In this document: one piece after another, positions 18,504 to 27,655 of the stretch
Layout: each line of letters starts with the position of its first letter
Numbering within the stretch: position 1 is the first letter of the stretch
Origin: CAYPTB01 sp964413535
GTDB taxonomy: Bacteria > Planctomycetota > UBA1135 > GCA-002686595
Reading direction: 5' to 3'
Assembly (NCBI GenBank): GCA_964413535.1
Contig: CAYPTB010000021.1
Coordinates: 62,001 to 126,000, forward strand
Length of the DNA: 64,000 nt
Position numbers and translations under genes: made by a program
The notes under the pieces: generated by a model
What the model was told of the DNA's origin: nothing
Database searches by the model: none
Seen by the model: the letters and a program-made list of their open reading frames with translations, nothing else

Positions 18504-19345
18504 GCGTGCGGGCGTTGGTGCTCCGGACGGCCGGAACGAACTGCGAGGCGGAGACGATCCGCGCCCTCGAGCTCTCGGGCGCGCGTACGGACCTCCTGCA
18601 CCTCTTCGCCGTGCTCGCGGATCCCGCGCGCTTCGACGCATACGAGATCCTCGTGCTCCCCGGCGGCTTCAGCTACGGCGACTACGTCTCCGCGGGGCGC
18701 GTGTGGGGAGCCGAGCTCCGCCACGGCCTGCGCGAGTCCCTCTCCGCGCTGGTCGCGCGCGGGGGGCTCTTGCTCGGCGTCTGCAACGGGTTCCAGGTAC
18801 TCGTCGAAACCGGCCTCCTCGACGGTTCGTTCGACGGGGCGAAGGCGCGCGACGTCGCGCTCTACGGCAACGCCTCGAACCACTACGAGTGCCGCTGGGT
18901 CACCCTGCAGTCGGAGGCCTCCGCCTGTCCGTGGATCGTCCCGGGAGAGCGCTGGCCGTGTCCGGTCGCCCACGGCGAAGGACGTTTCGTGGTGCGCGAC
19001 GCGGCCGTGCTCGAGCGGCTCGCCGCGAACGGGCAGATCGCGCTGCGCTACGCCTCCGAGGGCGGCGGCGACCCCGCGTACCCGGAGTGTCCGAACGGGG
19101 CCGTCGGGGCGATCGCCGGCATCTGTGATCCCACCGGGCGCGTGCTCGGGATCATGCCGCACCCCGAGCGCAACATCACGCCCTGGCAGCATCCGTTCTG
19201 GACGCGGCTCGCACCGCGCTCCGAGGGCGAGGGACTCGCGTTCTACCGCCGGATGGTCGAGGTCGCGCGGAGCGGCGCGCCGACCCTCCACGCGGCGGGA
19301 TCGGCCTCCTCCGGAGGCTCGGACGGGACGTCTCGCGCGACCTGA
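18500..19345 (+). CDS. purQ: FGAM synthase glutaminase subunit
   Basis: 281 residues of class I glutamine amidotransferase. The nucleophile Cys is in LLLGVCNGFQVLVETGLL; the catalytic His/Glu pair is in GIMPHPERN. The oxyanion segment ILVLPGGFSYGDYVSAG is intact. The start ATG at 18500 overlaps the purL TGA. The last 20 residues are a Ser/Gly/Ala-rich tail without family similarity. Confidence 0.95.
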   Translation: MSVRALVLRTAGTNCEAETIRALELSGARTDLLHLFAVLADPARFDAYEILVLPGGFSYGDYVSAGRVWGAELRHGLRESLSALVARGGLLLGVCNGFQVLVETGLLDGSFDGAKARDVALYGNASNHYECRWVTLQSEASACPWIVPGERWPCPVAHGEGRFVVRDAAVLERLAANGQIALRYASEGGGDPAYPECPNGAVGAIAGICDPTGRVLGIMPHPERNITPWQHPFWTRLAPRSEGEGLAFYRRMVEVARSGAPTLHAAGSASSGGSDGTSRAT

Positions 19346-19430
19346 CGGGTTGACCCGGGTGCTCCGATTTGCGATGGCTCGTTGCGCCGAAGTGCATTCC
19401 CGTCGCCGTCCTCGTCCGGAAGGAGCTCCC

Positions 19431-19820
19431 ATGCGCGTCCCCGTCCTCGTCGCAACCCTCGTCCTCGCCTGCTCGAGTTGCATCGCTGCCGCAGGCATCG
19501 GCGCCGGCGCCCTCGTCACCCACGAATTCCTGGCGGACACCCCGCACGTCGCGCACGTCCAGATGGACGTCGACGACGTCTGGCCCGTCACGGTCGACAC
19601 CCTGCGCGGCCTGGGCGCCACCGAGGTCGAGGTCCAGACCTACCCGCGCCTCGTCGAGGCCAACGTCCAGGGCGGGAAGGTCTACGTGACGGTGGAGGCC
19701 TACGACCTGGATCACACGATCGTGCGACTGCAGTTCCGCAAGCATCGCCTCGTCGATCACCGCACCGCCGAGCAGATCCTCCAGACGCTGATCGAGCACT
19801 ACTACGCCGGCCGGGCCTGA
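19431..19820 (+). CDS. Small lipoprotein, DUF3568-like
   Basis: 129 residues with a signal peptide and lipobox (LACSSC). The mature part has the pattern of DUF3568 proteins: VAHVQMDVDDVWPVTVDTLR, then GLGATEVEVQTYPRLVEANV and EIL-type C terminus. A GGAAGGAG Shine-Dalgarno lies 5 bases before ATG 19431. The function of this family is unknown. Confidence 0.75.
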   Translation: MRVPVLVATLVLACSSCIAAAGIGAGALVTHEFLADTPHVAHVQMDVDDVWPVTVDTLRGLGATEVEVQTYPRLVEANVQGGKVYVTVEAYDLDHTIVRLQFRKHRLVDHRTAEQILQTLIEHYYAGRA

Positions 19821-19829
19821 GACCGCGGC

Positions 19830-20315
19830 CTAGGGAACGGTTTCGACGGCGCCGCCCTCGTCGCCGCTCGACCGACGCTTGCGCGCGCACGCGCGGCACA
19901 GACCGCGCAGGCGATGGTCGTGGTCCTTGAGCTCGAAGCCGTGGCGCGCGCAGATCTCCTTCTGCACCGTCTCGATGCGCTCGTCGTAGAACTCCTCGAT
20001 CCTCCCGCACTCCATGCACATGAGGTGGTCGTGGTGGCGGTGCCCCATCACGTGCTCGTAGAGCAGCTCGCCACGGCCCGAGTCGAAGCTGTCGAGGAAG
20101 TGCCCCTCGACGAGCATCGCGAGCGTGCGGTACACGGTCGCTCGCGAGACCGTTGGACCCTCCTCCCCCTTCAACCAGTCGTAGAGCGTCTCGGCCGAGA
20201 AGTGCTCGTGCGTCGCGAAGACGCGGTCGAAGATGCGTCCGCGCTGCAGTGTGAGTTTGAGGGAGTGCTCGCGAAGATGCTCTTCGAACGCCTTGCGAAT
20301 GGCGGCTTGCTTCAC
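19830..20315 (-). CDS. Fur-family metal-dependent regulator
   Basis: 161 residues from a GTG start at 20315. The N-terminal winged helix is followed by SRATVYRTLAMLVEGHFLDS. The metal-binding core HRHHDHLMCMECGRIEEFYD and a second Cys pair (LCRAC) near the C terminus are intact, so it is a Fur/PerR/Zur member with a structural zinc site. Which metal it senses cannot be told. The start overlaps the TGA of the upstream glycosyltransferase (GTGA). Confidence 0.92.
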   Translation of the reverse strand: MKQAAIRKAFEEHLREHSLKLTLQRGRIFDRVFATHEHFSAETLYDWLKGEEGPTVSRATVYRTLAMLVEGHFLDSFDSGRGELLYEHVMGHRHHDHLMCMECGRIEEFYDERIETVQKEICARHGFELKDHDHRLRGLCRACARKRRSSGDEGGAVETVP

Positions 20316-21013
20316 TGCTCGCTTGCCCCGTGCGTGCCGTAGTGTCGCGCCAGGCGCCGTGGGTCGACGCCCATCAGATAAGCTGCCGTCAGGATCCAGT
20401 TTCGCAGCGTGCACCACAAGGCGCCGTCCCGTTTCCAGCGCCGGGAAGAGATCCGCACGATCGCGTCCTCGACGAGCCGGATCCGGCCGCGGACGCGCAA
20501 GCGCCGCGAGAGGTCGACGTCCTCGAAGAGCGGGAGGTCTTTGAAGCCTCCCACCGCCGCATAGACCTCGCGTCGCACGGCCAGGGCCGAGTCGCCGTAG
20601 ACGAGACCGAAGTGGCGCACGCGCACGTCGGCGGCGCGCTCGATCGCGCGGTAGACGAAGCCGTCGGCCGGGATCCGTTGGCGCATGCCGGTGGCGACGA
20701 CGCGCTCGTCCTCGAAGGCCCGACGCACCGCGGCCAACGCGCCGGGTTCCGGCACCGAATCGGCGTGCAGGAAGAGCACGAGCTCGGCCGTGGAAGCGCG
20801 CGCGCCCGCGGCGAGCTGGGCGCCGCGGCACGGCGCTCCGACGATCACCCGCGCCCCGCTGCGACGGGCGAGCTCCGCCGTCCCGTCCCGGCTCCCACCG
20901 TCCGAGACGACGACCTCGTCCGCCGCGTCGGCTCCGGATCCCGCGAGCCGTCGAAGGAGGCGCGGCAGGCTCGAAGCCTCGTCCAGGGTCGGGACGACGA
21001 CGCACAGGCGCAC
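20312..21013 (-). CDS. Family 2 glycosyltransferase (TIGR04283-like)
   Basis: 233 residues. It shows the GT2 core: LCVVVPTLDEASSLPRLLRR, VVSDGGSRDGT, FLHADSVPEP, and the family segment VYGDSALAVRREVYAAVGGF, then PLFEDVDLSRRL. The GTG at 21013 is the last start before the conserved beta strand, 16 bases after the purD stop. The acceptor is unknown; members occur in arsenosugar or glycolipid clusters, but nothing here decides that. Confidence 0.85.
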   Translation of the reverse strand: MRLCVVVPTLDEASSLPRLLRRLAGSGADAADEVVVSDGGSRDGTAELARRSGARVIVGAPCRGAQLAAGARASTAELVLFLHADSVPEPGALAAVRRAFEDERVVATGMRQRIPADGFVYRAIERAADVRVRHFGLVYGDSALAVRREVYAAVGGFKDLPLFEDVDLSRRLRVRGRIRLVEDAIVRISSRRWKRDGALWCTLRNWILTAAYLMGVDPRRLARHYGTHGASEQ

Positions 21014-21029
21014 GCGCGCGTCCCCGACC

Positions 21030-22322
21030 TCAGCCCCCGGTGCCCACCGGGCGGCGGTGGCGCTCGCCGATGTCGCGGCGGCAGAACTTCCCCTGCCACG
21101 CCACGCGGTCGTAGGCAGCGTAGGCCGTCGAGCGCGCCGCATCGCGTGTATCGCCGAGAGCGGTGACGCACAGGACGCGCCCGCCGTCGGTGCGCGCGAC
21201 GTCGCCGTCCAGCCGGGTCGCGCCGTGGAACACGACGACGCCATCGAGCTCCTCGGCGGCGTCGATCCCGCTGATCCGGTGGTTCTTCTCGACCGGACCG
21301 GGATAGCCCTCGCTCGCCGCCACGACCCCGACGCAGCTCTTCGAGGACCAGGTCGGCGGCTCCTGGCTCTCGAGCTCCCCGCGCGCGGTCGCCAAGAGAT
21401 ACGGGACGAGGTCGCTCTCGAAGCGCCGCACGAGCGCCTGCAGCTCCGGATCTCCGAAGCGGCAGTTGAACTCGAGCACGCGCGGCCCCGCCTCGGTGAT
21501 CATCAACCCCACGAAGAGCGTTCCGCGGAACGGAATCTCGTCGATGCGGAAGGCGTGCAGCGTGGGGAGCAGCACGCGCTGCTCCACCTGACGCAGGAGC
21601 CGTGTGCCGAGCACGCTGGCCGGCGAGTAGACGCCCATGCCTCCCGTGTTCGGACCCGTGTCCCCCTCGCCCACTTGCTTGTGGTCGACGACCGGATCGA
21701 GGACCAGGATCGTCTGCCCGTCGGTGATCACGTGGACGCTGACCTCCTCGCCCTCGAGGAACTCCTCCACGAGGATCGCCGCTCCCGCATCGCCGAGCGC
21801 GCGCTCCTCCATCAAGGCGTCGACGCGCGAGCACGCGTCCTTCGCGTCGTGACAGACGAACACGCCCTTCCCGCCCGCCAGTCCGTCGGCCTTGATCACC
21901 TGCGGCCACACGGGGCACTGCTCGAGGAACGCCTTGGCCGTGCCCGCGCGATCGAAGCGCCGGTGGTCGGCCGTGGGGATGCGGTGGCGCTTCAGGAGGT
22001 CCTTCGCGAACAGCTTGCTGCCCTCGATGCGCGCGCCGCTCGCGTGCGGCCCGAAGGCCGGGATGCCGGCCGCCTCGAGGCGATCGACGAGCCCCGCGCA
22101 CAAGGGCTCCTCGGGACCGACGACGACCAGACCCACGCCCTCGCGGCGGGCGAGCTCCACGAGTCCCGCGAGATCCGTCGCCTTGACCGGCACGTTGCGC
22201 GCGATCCGCGCCGTCCCCGCGTTCCCCGGCGCGCACAGCACCTCCTCCACGAGCGGAGACGCCGCGATCTTCCACGCCAGGGCGTGCTCCCTTCCGCCGC
22301 CGCCGACGACCAAGACCTTCAT
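21030..22322 (-). CDS. purD: Phosphoribosylamine-glycine ligase (GAR synthetase)
   Basis: 430 residues, the usual length. The N terminus MKVLVVGGGGREHALAWKIA, the ATP-grasp segment KADGLAGGKGVFVCHDAKDA and FNCRFGDPE near the metal site are all diagnostic. It joins glycine to phosphoribosylamine in the second step of purine synthesis. purL and purQ lie 2.5 kb away on the opposite strand. Downstream on the same strand are a glycosyltransferase and a fur homologue. Confidence 0.97.
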   Translation of the reverse strand: MKVLVVGGGGREHALAWKIAASPLVEEVLCAPGNAGTARIARNVPVKATDLAGLVELARREGVGLVVVGPEEPLCAGLVDRLEAAGIPAFGPHASGARIEGSKLFAKDLLKRHRIPTADHRRFDRAGTAKAFLEQCPVWPQVIKADGLAGGKGVFVCHDAKDACSRVDALMEERALGDAGAAILVEEFLEGEEVSVHVITDGQTILVLDPVVDHKQVGEGDTGPNTGGMGVYSPASVLGTRLLRQVEQRVLLPTLHAFRIDEIPFRGTLFVGLMITEAGPRVLEFNCRFGDPELQALVRRFESDLVPYLLATARGELESQEPPTWSSKSCVGVVAASEGYPGPVEKNHRISGIDAAEELDGVVVFHGATRLDGDVARTDGGRVLCVTALGDTRDAARSTAYAAYDRVAWQGKFCRRDIGERHRRPVGTGG

Positions 22323-22452
22323 GAGTTCGTTCGAGAGGAGCGCGACGTCGCGCGGTTCGCCGGATTCTCCCCTCGGGTCGACGAGGCTACCACCCCCCGC
22401 CCCCTGGAGTGGAGCGCGAGACGCCTCCTCCCCGGTCCCGGCCCGCATGGAG

Positions 22453-22458
22453 TAATCT
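22453..22458 (+). promoter_or_regulatory. Possible -10 element of tRNA-Pro
   Basis: TAATCT lies 10 bases before the mature tRNA 5' end. No good -35 hexamer is seen. Called by position only. Confidence 0.3.
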
Positions 22459-22468
22459 CCGGTGCACA

Positions 22469-22541
22469 CGGGGAGTACCTCAGTTGGTAGAGGCGTAGCT
22501 TTGGGTGCTACGAGTCGTGGGTTCGAGTCCCATCTCCCCGA
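22469..22541 (+). tRNA. tRNA-Pro (anticodon TGG)
   Basis: A 73-base cloverleaf folds fully: acceptor CGGGGAG/CTCCCCG, D stem CCTC/GAGG, anticodon stem GTAGC/GCTAC with loop TTTGGGT (anticodon TGG), T stem GTGGG/CCCAT with loop TTCGAGT, discriminator A. The CCA end is not encoded. It stands alone between purD and the MscS channel gene. Confidence 0.96.
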
Positions 22542-22643
22542 CCCGCTCGCGTCGGCGTCGGCCCGCGCGCCCTCCCTGGGTCTGGAAGCGTGCCCCGAGC
22601 GCGCGCAAGATGACCGGCCGCGAGCGTTCGGGCCCGCGCACGC

Positions 22644-25600
22644 ATGTCTCTGATCGTCGGCTTCCTCGCGCTGTTCTTCTCCGCGCGCGCTCCGGCGCAG
22701 GATCCACTGGCTTTCGCCACGCCGCCCAGCGCGGAGGAGATCCAAGCGCGCATGGCGGAGCTCGAGTCCCAGACGGGGCTCGCCCCAGAGGTGCGCGAGG
22801 GCGCGCTGGTTCCCTACGGCAAAGCCCTCGAGGCTCTGCAGCGCGTCGCGGAGCTGCGCGCGGTCGCCCTGGACTTCGAGCGCATGAGCGCCGAAGCGCC
22901 GGCGCTGCTCGAGGCGATCCGAGCCGAGCTCCTCGAGCCGACCGCCGCGCCGGATCTGACGGCGCTCTCCGGCCAGGACCTCACGCGCCTGGCCGCGGAG
23001 AAGGCGCGCGTGGAGGCCGAGCTCCAAGCCGCCCGAAGCGAGCTCGCCCAGCTCAACACGGAAGCGACGGTGCGCAGCGAGCGCACGGGCGCGCTGCCCG
23101 CCGAGATCGCGCGCCTGCGCGGCGAGCTCGCGGCGCTCGAGGGAGTGATCCAGGCCGCGCCGCGCGCCGAGAACGGGGACGCGCGCGCGGAGGCCGTACG
23201 CGTCGAGCGCCTGGCGCGCCGCGAGCTCCTCGCCGCGGAGATTCGCGCCCTCGAAGCGGAGCTCACCTCCAGCGAGGTGCGCAAGGACTTGCTCCCCGCC
23301 CGGCGCGATCGCGCGACGCGCCGCGTCGGTCGCAACCAGGCGCTCTCCGAAGCGCTCGCGGCCCTCGTCGCCGAGCGCCGGCAGGCCGAGGCGCGCGACG
23401 CGCAGTTGCGCAGCGAAGCCCTGCAAGCGGAGCTTCGCCGCCAGGCTCCGCGCGCGGAGGAGCTGCAAGCGCTCGCGCAGCGCAACGAGGAGCTCGCGGC
23501 CTTCCGCTCGAGCCCGAAGTCGCCCGGCGTCCGGATCGAAGCGACGCGCAAATCGCTCGCGCAGGCGGAGGTCGAGCTCGCCTCGATCCTGCGGCGTTTC
23601 GCCCAGACGCGCCTCAAGATCCGCGCGGCCGGCCTGACCAACGCCACGGGCCGCCTCCTGCTCACGCAATTGCAATCGCTCCCGGACGAGCGCGAGCTCG
23701 AGGACGAGCTCCGCGAGCGCCAGGTCGCGACCTCCGAGGAAGACTTCCAGCTCATCCTGCTCCAGGAGGAGCGCGAGGACTTCGTCGATCCCGAGAGCCG
23801 TCTGCTCCCCGAGCTCCTGCTCGCGCTGGGAGCTCCCACCGAGGGTCCCGAGCGCGACGCGCTCGCCACTGTCGCGCGCGATCTCCTGCGCCAGCGCCAG
23901 AACCTGCTCGACGTCCTGATCGAGGAGTACGAGGAGCACATCGGGCTCGCCTCCGAGCTCGACCGCACCACCGCTCGGACGATCGAGGCCGTCGCCGCCT
24001 ACCGCACGTACATCGAGGAGCGCATCCTGTGGGTGCGGAGCGTCGAGGCGGAGAACCTGCTCGACGCGCTCCCCAAACCGCGTGACGCGTGGAGCGGACT
24101 CCTGTGGCTCGTCTCGCCGAGCGGCTGGGCGCGCGCCCTCTCCGGCTGGGTTGCGGAGGGCCGCATCCTCCTGTGGTCGTCCGCCGCCGGGTTCGCGCTC
24201 TTGCTCTCGCTCCTGTACCTCGTGCAGCGCTACCTGCGCCACAAGCTCGAGTCGATCGGCGAGCACGTGCGCCGCTACCGCACGGACAATCTGTGGCTCA
24301 CGCTGCGCGCGGCGCTCGTGACGCTCCTGCTCGCGGCCCCGGCTCCGCTCTCGGTCCTGGCCGTGGGCTGGTCCATGGATCTCCTGCTCGAGGACAGCGA
24401 GCTCGTCCGGTCGGTCTCCCGGGGCTTGATCGAGGCCGGCACCGCGTTGATCGGTCCGGCCTTCATGCTCAGCATCGCCCGCAAGGAGGGGCTCGGCGAG
24501 GTGCACTTCCGCTGGGCCGGGGCGACCACGCGCGCCCTGCGCATCGAGATGCGCTCCCTCGCGACCCTGATCGGGCCGCTCGTCTTCCTCTTCACGTGCT
24601 TCTGGGAGCAGGCGCGGTCCGGAGACCCTCCGCACGAGGAGTGGAGCCTCTCCATCGGACGCACGGCCTTCGTCGCCTACACGCTCGCCATCGCGGTCTT
24701 CGCGCGCCGGGTCCTGCGTCCCGACGGCACGATCCTGGGCGAGAGCCTCGAGCGCACGAGCGCCGGGTTGCTCTCCCGCACGCGGGCCCTGTGGTACCCC
24801 GCGGCCATCGTCCTGCCGCTCTCGATCGCCCTGTTGGCGCTCGCGGGCTACTACTACACCGCGGAGCGGCTGTACGGCTGCTTGATCCTTTCGGCGCGCT
24901 TCCTGTTCGCGCTCGTGCTCGTCAATGCGGTCCTGCAGCGCTGGCTCTTCATCACCCGCCGGCGGCTCGCCATCGAGCAGGCGCGGGCGCGGGCGCTCGC
25001 CCGCGCCGAGAAGGCGACCGCGACCATCGCGACCGAGAGCGGCACGACGGGAATCGAGGAGGAGAAGCTCGACATCCCGGCCCTCGACGAGAAGACGCGC
25101 CAGCTCTTCCGCAGCGGGATGACGGTCGCCGTGGCCCTCGGCCTCTACTTCATCTGGGGCTCGACGCTGCCGGCGCTGCGCGGCCTCGAGCGCGTCAGCG
25201 TCTACCCCGCTTTCGAGGTGCGCTCGGCCCAGGTGCTCGAGGACGAGATCCTCGGCGACCCGCGCCGTTCCACCGCGCTCACCGCTCCCGGAGCGGACGC
25301 CTCGCGCAGGGAGAGCCCGACCGCCGCTCCCTCCGGCGCGCCTTCGGGCGGCGCGCTCTCGCCCATGGCGCTCGTCGCGGCGGCCTCGCCCTCGGACGAC
25401 GCGCCCGAGGAGGCCTCGGACGAGCTCGTCATCAGCCTGGCCGACGTCATCCTCTCGCTGCTCGTCCTCGTGCTCACCGCGATCGCGGCCCTGAACTTCC
25501 CGGCCTTGCTCGAGATCGCCCTCCTGCAGCGCCTCCCGCTCGACAGCGGCTCGCGCTACGCGATCACGTCGCTCGCGCGCTACGCGATCACGATCGTCGG

Positions 25601-26237
25601 CATCTCCTGGGCGGCGGGCGCGCTCGGGATCGGCTGGTCGCAGATCCAGTGGCTCGCCGCGGCGCTGACCTTCGGCCTGGCCTTCGGGCTGCAGGAGATC
25701 TTCGCCAACTTCGTGTCGGGCCTGATCCTCCTGGCCGAGCGCCCGATCCGCATCGGCGACTTCGTCACGATCGGCAACGTCGATGGCGTCGTGTCGCGCA
25801 TGCGGATGCGCGCCACGTTGATCACCGACTGGGACCGGCGCGAGCACCTCGTCCCGAACAAGGAGTTCATCACCGGGAGCCTCATCAACTGGACGCTCAC
25901 GGATCCCGTGTCGCGCATCGTGGTTCCCGTGGGCGTCGCCTACGGTTCGGACACGAAGCTCGTCCACGAACTCCTCCTGCGCTGCGCGAAGGAGTCCGAC
26001 CAGGTGCTCGCCGAACCGGCGCCGACCGCGATCTTCCGGCGCTTCGGGGAGAGCTCGCTCGACTTCGAGCTGCGCATCTTCATCCCCCACCGCGATCGCT
26101 GGCCGCACGTCACCAACGAGATCCACATGTCGATCGACGCCGCCTTCCGCGCGGCCGGGATCGAGATCGCCTTCCCACAGCGCGACGTCCACATCCGAAC
26201 GGGCGCGCCCGCCCCCGGGCTGCAGCCCCCGACGTGA
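22644..26237 (+). CDS. Large MscS-family mechanosensitive channel (MscK/KefA-like)
   Basis: 1197 residues. A signal peptide is followed by a long periplasmic coiled-coil region (about residues 35-480, very rich in Ala, Glu, Arg and Leu), then several membrane helices. The C-terminal MscS core contains ALTFGLAFGLQEIFANFVSG, then LILLAERPIRIGDFVTIGNV and EHLVPNKEFITGSLINWTLT. A Ser/Ala/Pro-rich linker (around residues 870-930) interrupts the membrane part. It releases solutes on osmotic down-shock. It converges on corA with a 3-base gap. Confidence 0.93.
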   Translation: MSLIVGFLALFFSARAPAQDPLAFATPPSAEEIQARMAELESQTGLAPEVREGALVPYGKALEALQRVAELRAVALDFERMSAEAPALLEAIRAELLEPTAAPDLTALSGQDLTRLAAEKARVEAELQAARSELAQLNTEATVRSERTGALPAEIARLRGELAALEGVIQAAPRAENGDARAEAVRVERLARRELLAAEIRALEAELTSSEVRKDLLPARRDRATRRVGRNQALSEALAALVAERRQAEARDAQLRSEALQAELRRQAPRAEELQALAQRNEELAAFRSSPKSPGVRIEATRKSLAQAEVELASILRRFAQTRLKIRAAGLTNATGRLLLTQLQSLPDERELEDELRERQVATSEEDFQLILLQEEREDFVDPESRLLPELLLALGAPTEGPERDALATVARDLLRQRQNLLDVLIEEYEEHIGLASELDRTTARTIEAVAAYRTYIEERILWVRSVEAENLLDALPKPRDAWSGLLWLVSPSGWARALSGWVAEGRILLWSSAAGFALLLSLLYLVQRYLRHKLESIGEHVRRYRTDNLWLTLRAALVTLLLAAPAPLSVLAVGWSMDLLLEDSELVRSVSRGLIEAGTALIGPAFMLSIARKEGLGEVHFRWAGATTRALRIEMRSLATLIGPLVFLFTCFWEQARSGDPPHEEWSLSIGRTAFVAYTLAIAVFARRVLRPDGTILGESLERTSAGLLSRTRALWYPAAIVLPLSIALLALAGYYYTAERLYGCLILSARFLFALVLVNAVLQRWLFITRRRLAIEQARARALARAEKATATIATESGTTGIEEEKLDIPALDEKTRQLFRSGMTVAVALGLYFIWGSTLPALRGLERVSVYPAFEVRSAQVLEDEILGDPRRSTALTAPGADASRRESPTAAPSGAPSGGALSPMALVAAASPSDDAPEEASDELVISLADVILSLLVLVLTAIAALNFPALLEIALLQRLPLDSGSRYAITSLARYAITIVGISWAAGALGIGWSQIQWLAAALTFGLAFGLQEIFANFVSGLILLAERPIRIGDFVTIGNVDGVVSRMRMRATLITDWDRREHLVPNKEFITGSLINWTLTDPVSRIVVPVGVAYGSDTKLVHELLLRCAKESDQVLAEPAPTAIFRRFGESSLDFELRIFIPHRDRWPHVTNEIHMSIDAAFRAAGIEIAFPQRDVHIRTGAPAPGLQPPT

Positions 26238-26240
26238 AAC

Positions 26241-27317
26241 CTACCGGCCGCCGAGCCAGCCCAGGCGCCGGAACACGACCAAGAGCGACCCGGCCAGCAC
26301 GAGGCAGATCGCCCACACGCCGACGTAGCCAAAGCTCCAGCCGAGCTCGGGCATGTTCCCCGGCCGCGTCGTGTCGAAGTTCATCCCGTACACGCCGACC
26401 AGGAAGGTCAGCGGGATGAAGATCGTGGAGATGACCGTCAGCACGCGCATGACCTCGTTCGTGCGCTGGCCCATGGCCGAGAGGTGCACCTCGACCAGGG
26501 TCGTGGCGAGCTCGCGGAAGGACTCCACGACGTCCGTGACCTGCATCACGTGGTCGGTCGTGTCGCGCAGGTAGGTGACGGCGCCCGGCGACAGGAGCGC
26601 GTGCTCCTCGCGCACGAGGTGCGACAGGACGTCGCGCAGCGGCCACACCGCGCGCCGGAAGACCATCAACTGCCGGCGCACCAGGTAGAGCTCCTCGAGG
26701 TTCTCCCGCGTCGCCTGCGCGAGGATCGCGTCCTCCAACGCCTCGAGCTCTTCTCCGAGCCCCTCGAGCACGGGGAAGTAGCCGTCCACGATCGCGTCGA
26801 GCACCATCACGGCCAGGTAGTCCGCTCCGGCGCAGCGCACCTGCTTGCGCCCCAGGCGCAGCCGCTCGCGCAGGCTCTCGAAGCAATCCACCGACGTCTC
26901 CTGGAAGCTCAGCACGAAGCCCTCGCCAACGAACAGGCTGACCTGCTCCCAAGTCAGGCCTTCCTCGCCCGACGTGACCATGCGCACGACGAAGAACAGA
27001 AAGTCCTCGTAGTCGTCCGCCTTCGGCCGCTGCCCGACGTTCACGACGTCGGAGAGCGCCAGGTGGTGCAGCCCGAGCTGCTCGCCGATCTCTCCCACGA
27101 TCGAGCCGTCCCCGAGCCCGCTCACGTCGAACCACGCGACGCGCCCCGGCCGGATGTGCGCGCGCACGTCGCGCACGAGCTCGGCCCCGCGCGCTACCTC
27201 GAGCACCTCCGCGTCGTAGCTGATGAGCTCGACCTGCGGCTCGAAGAAGCGCTCCGGCGTCGTGAGCTCGCCCGGCGGCGCGCCGGGACGCGTGAAGCGG
27301 CGCTGGAAGAACTTCAC
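26241..27317 (-). CDS. corA: CorA-family magnesium/cobalt transporter
   Basis: About 358 residues from GTG at 27317. The C terminus has two membrane helices with the selectivity motif YGMNFD, preceded by RTNEVMRVLTVISTIFIPLT. The soluble N-terminal domain and the long stalk helix are present. The frame remains open farther upstream to 27653, but that would overlap the tRNA-Arg half and the integrated element, so the internal GTG is preferred. Confidence 0.93.
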   Translation of the reverse strand: MKFFQRRFTRPGAPPGELTTPERFFEPQVELISYDAEVLEVARGAELVRDVRAHIRPGRVAWFDVSGLGDGSIVGEIGEQLGLHHLALSDVVNVGQRPKADDYEDFLFFVVRMVTSGEEGLTWEQVSLFVGEGFVLSFQETSVDCFESLRERLRLGRKQVRCAGADYLAVMVLDAIVDGYFPVLEGLGEELEALEDAILAQATRENLEELYLVRRQLMVFRRAVWPLRDVLSHLVREEHALLSPGAVTYLRDTTDHVMQVTDVVESFRELATTLVEVHLSAMGQRTNEVMRVLTVISTIFIPLTFLVGVYGMNFDTTRPGNMPELGWSFGYVGVWAICLVLAGSLLVVFRRLGWLGGR

Positions 27318-27473
27318 GCGCGGGTTCCCGAAGTCCCGCGCTCGCGCGAGGCCTCGCGCAAGCGAAAGCGAATGCGAGATCGCGTGGCGCCCAGCACGCG
27401 AGCAGCATAGCGGCGACCGGCCGACCTCGAAGGCCCGTTCCGCGCCGGCTACCGCTATCCTGGCCGCGATCGA

Positions 27474-27512
27474 GCGCCCGTAGCTCAGTTGGACAGAGCA
27501 TCGGATTTCTAA
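27474..27512 (+). pseudogene. 5' half of a disrupted tRNA-Arg(TCT) gene (attL)
   Basis: GCGCCCG (acceptor), TA, GCTC, the D loop, GAGC, A, TCGGA (anticodon 5' stem) and loop TTTCTAA are present, then tRNA pairing stops at 27513. The missing 3' half is at 43382-43425. Joined across GATTTCTAA, the two halves give a perfect tRNA-Arg with anticodon TCT. A TATCCT lies 12 bases upstream as a possible -10. Confidence 0.93.
27504..27512 (+). repeat. attL core, GATTTCTAA
   Basis: Identical to 43382-43390. It covers the whole 7-base anticodon loop TTTCTAA plus two bases of the stem; the flanking bases differ at the two ends, so 9 bp is the full identity. This marks the crossover site of the integrase. 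Confidence 0.9.
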
Positions 27513-27600
27513 AGGAAGTTCGCTCGTCCCGGGCCGGTCCCCGCTTCTTCCTAACTCGTTGCGGCGTAGGGTTCCGATAGGAACCGCGGTCCCGAAGGGG
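27513..27600. promoter_or_regulatory. Left attachment arm with inverted repeats, upstream of int
   Basis: Directly inside attL are AGGAAG (27513-27518) and its inverse CTTCCT (27547-27552), then a palindrome GGTTCC-GATA-GGAACC (27570-27585) followed by two copies of GGTCCC. Such repeats are typical of arm-type integrase or excisionase binding sites, or of an operator for int. The role is inferred from position. Confidence 0.5.
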
Positions 27601-27655
27601 TCCCGTGTTTTCCGATCGACGGACCTTACTCCGGCCTTAGTGGCCACACGCAACG

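Noticed and set aside
15435..18641. Long minus-strand frame opposite purL
   Set aside because: Compositional shadow of purL with no domain and no ribosome site.
21030..26192. A 1720-residue minus-strand frame that includes purD at its end
   Set aside because: Only the purD part is real; the rest is antisense to the MscS channel gene and crosses the tRNA-Pro gene.
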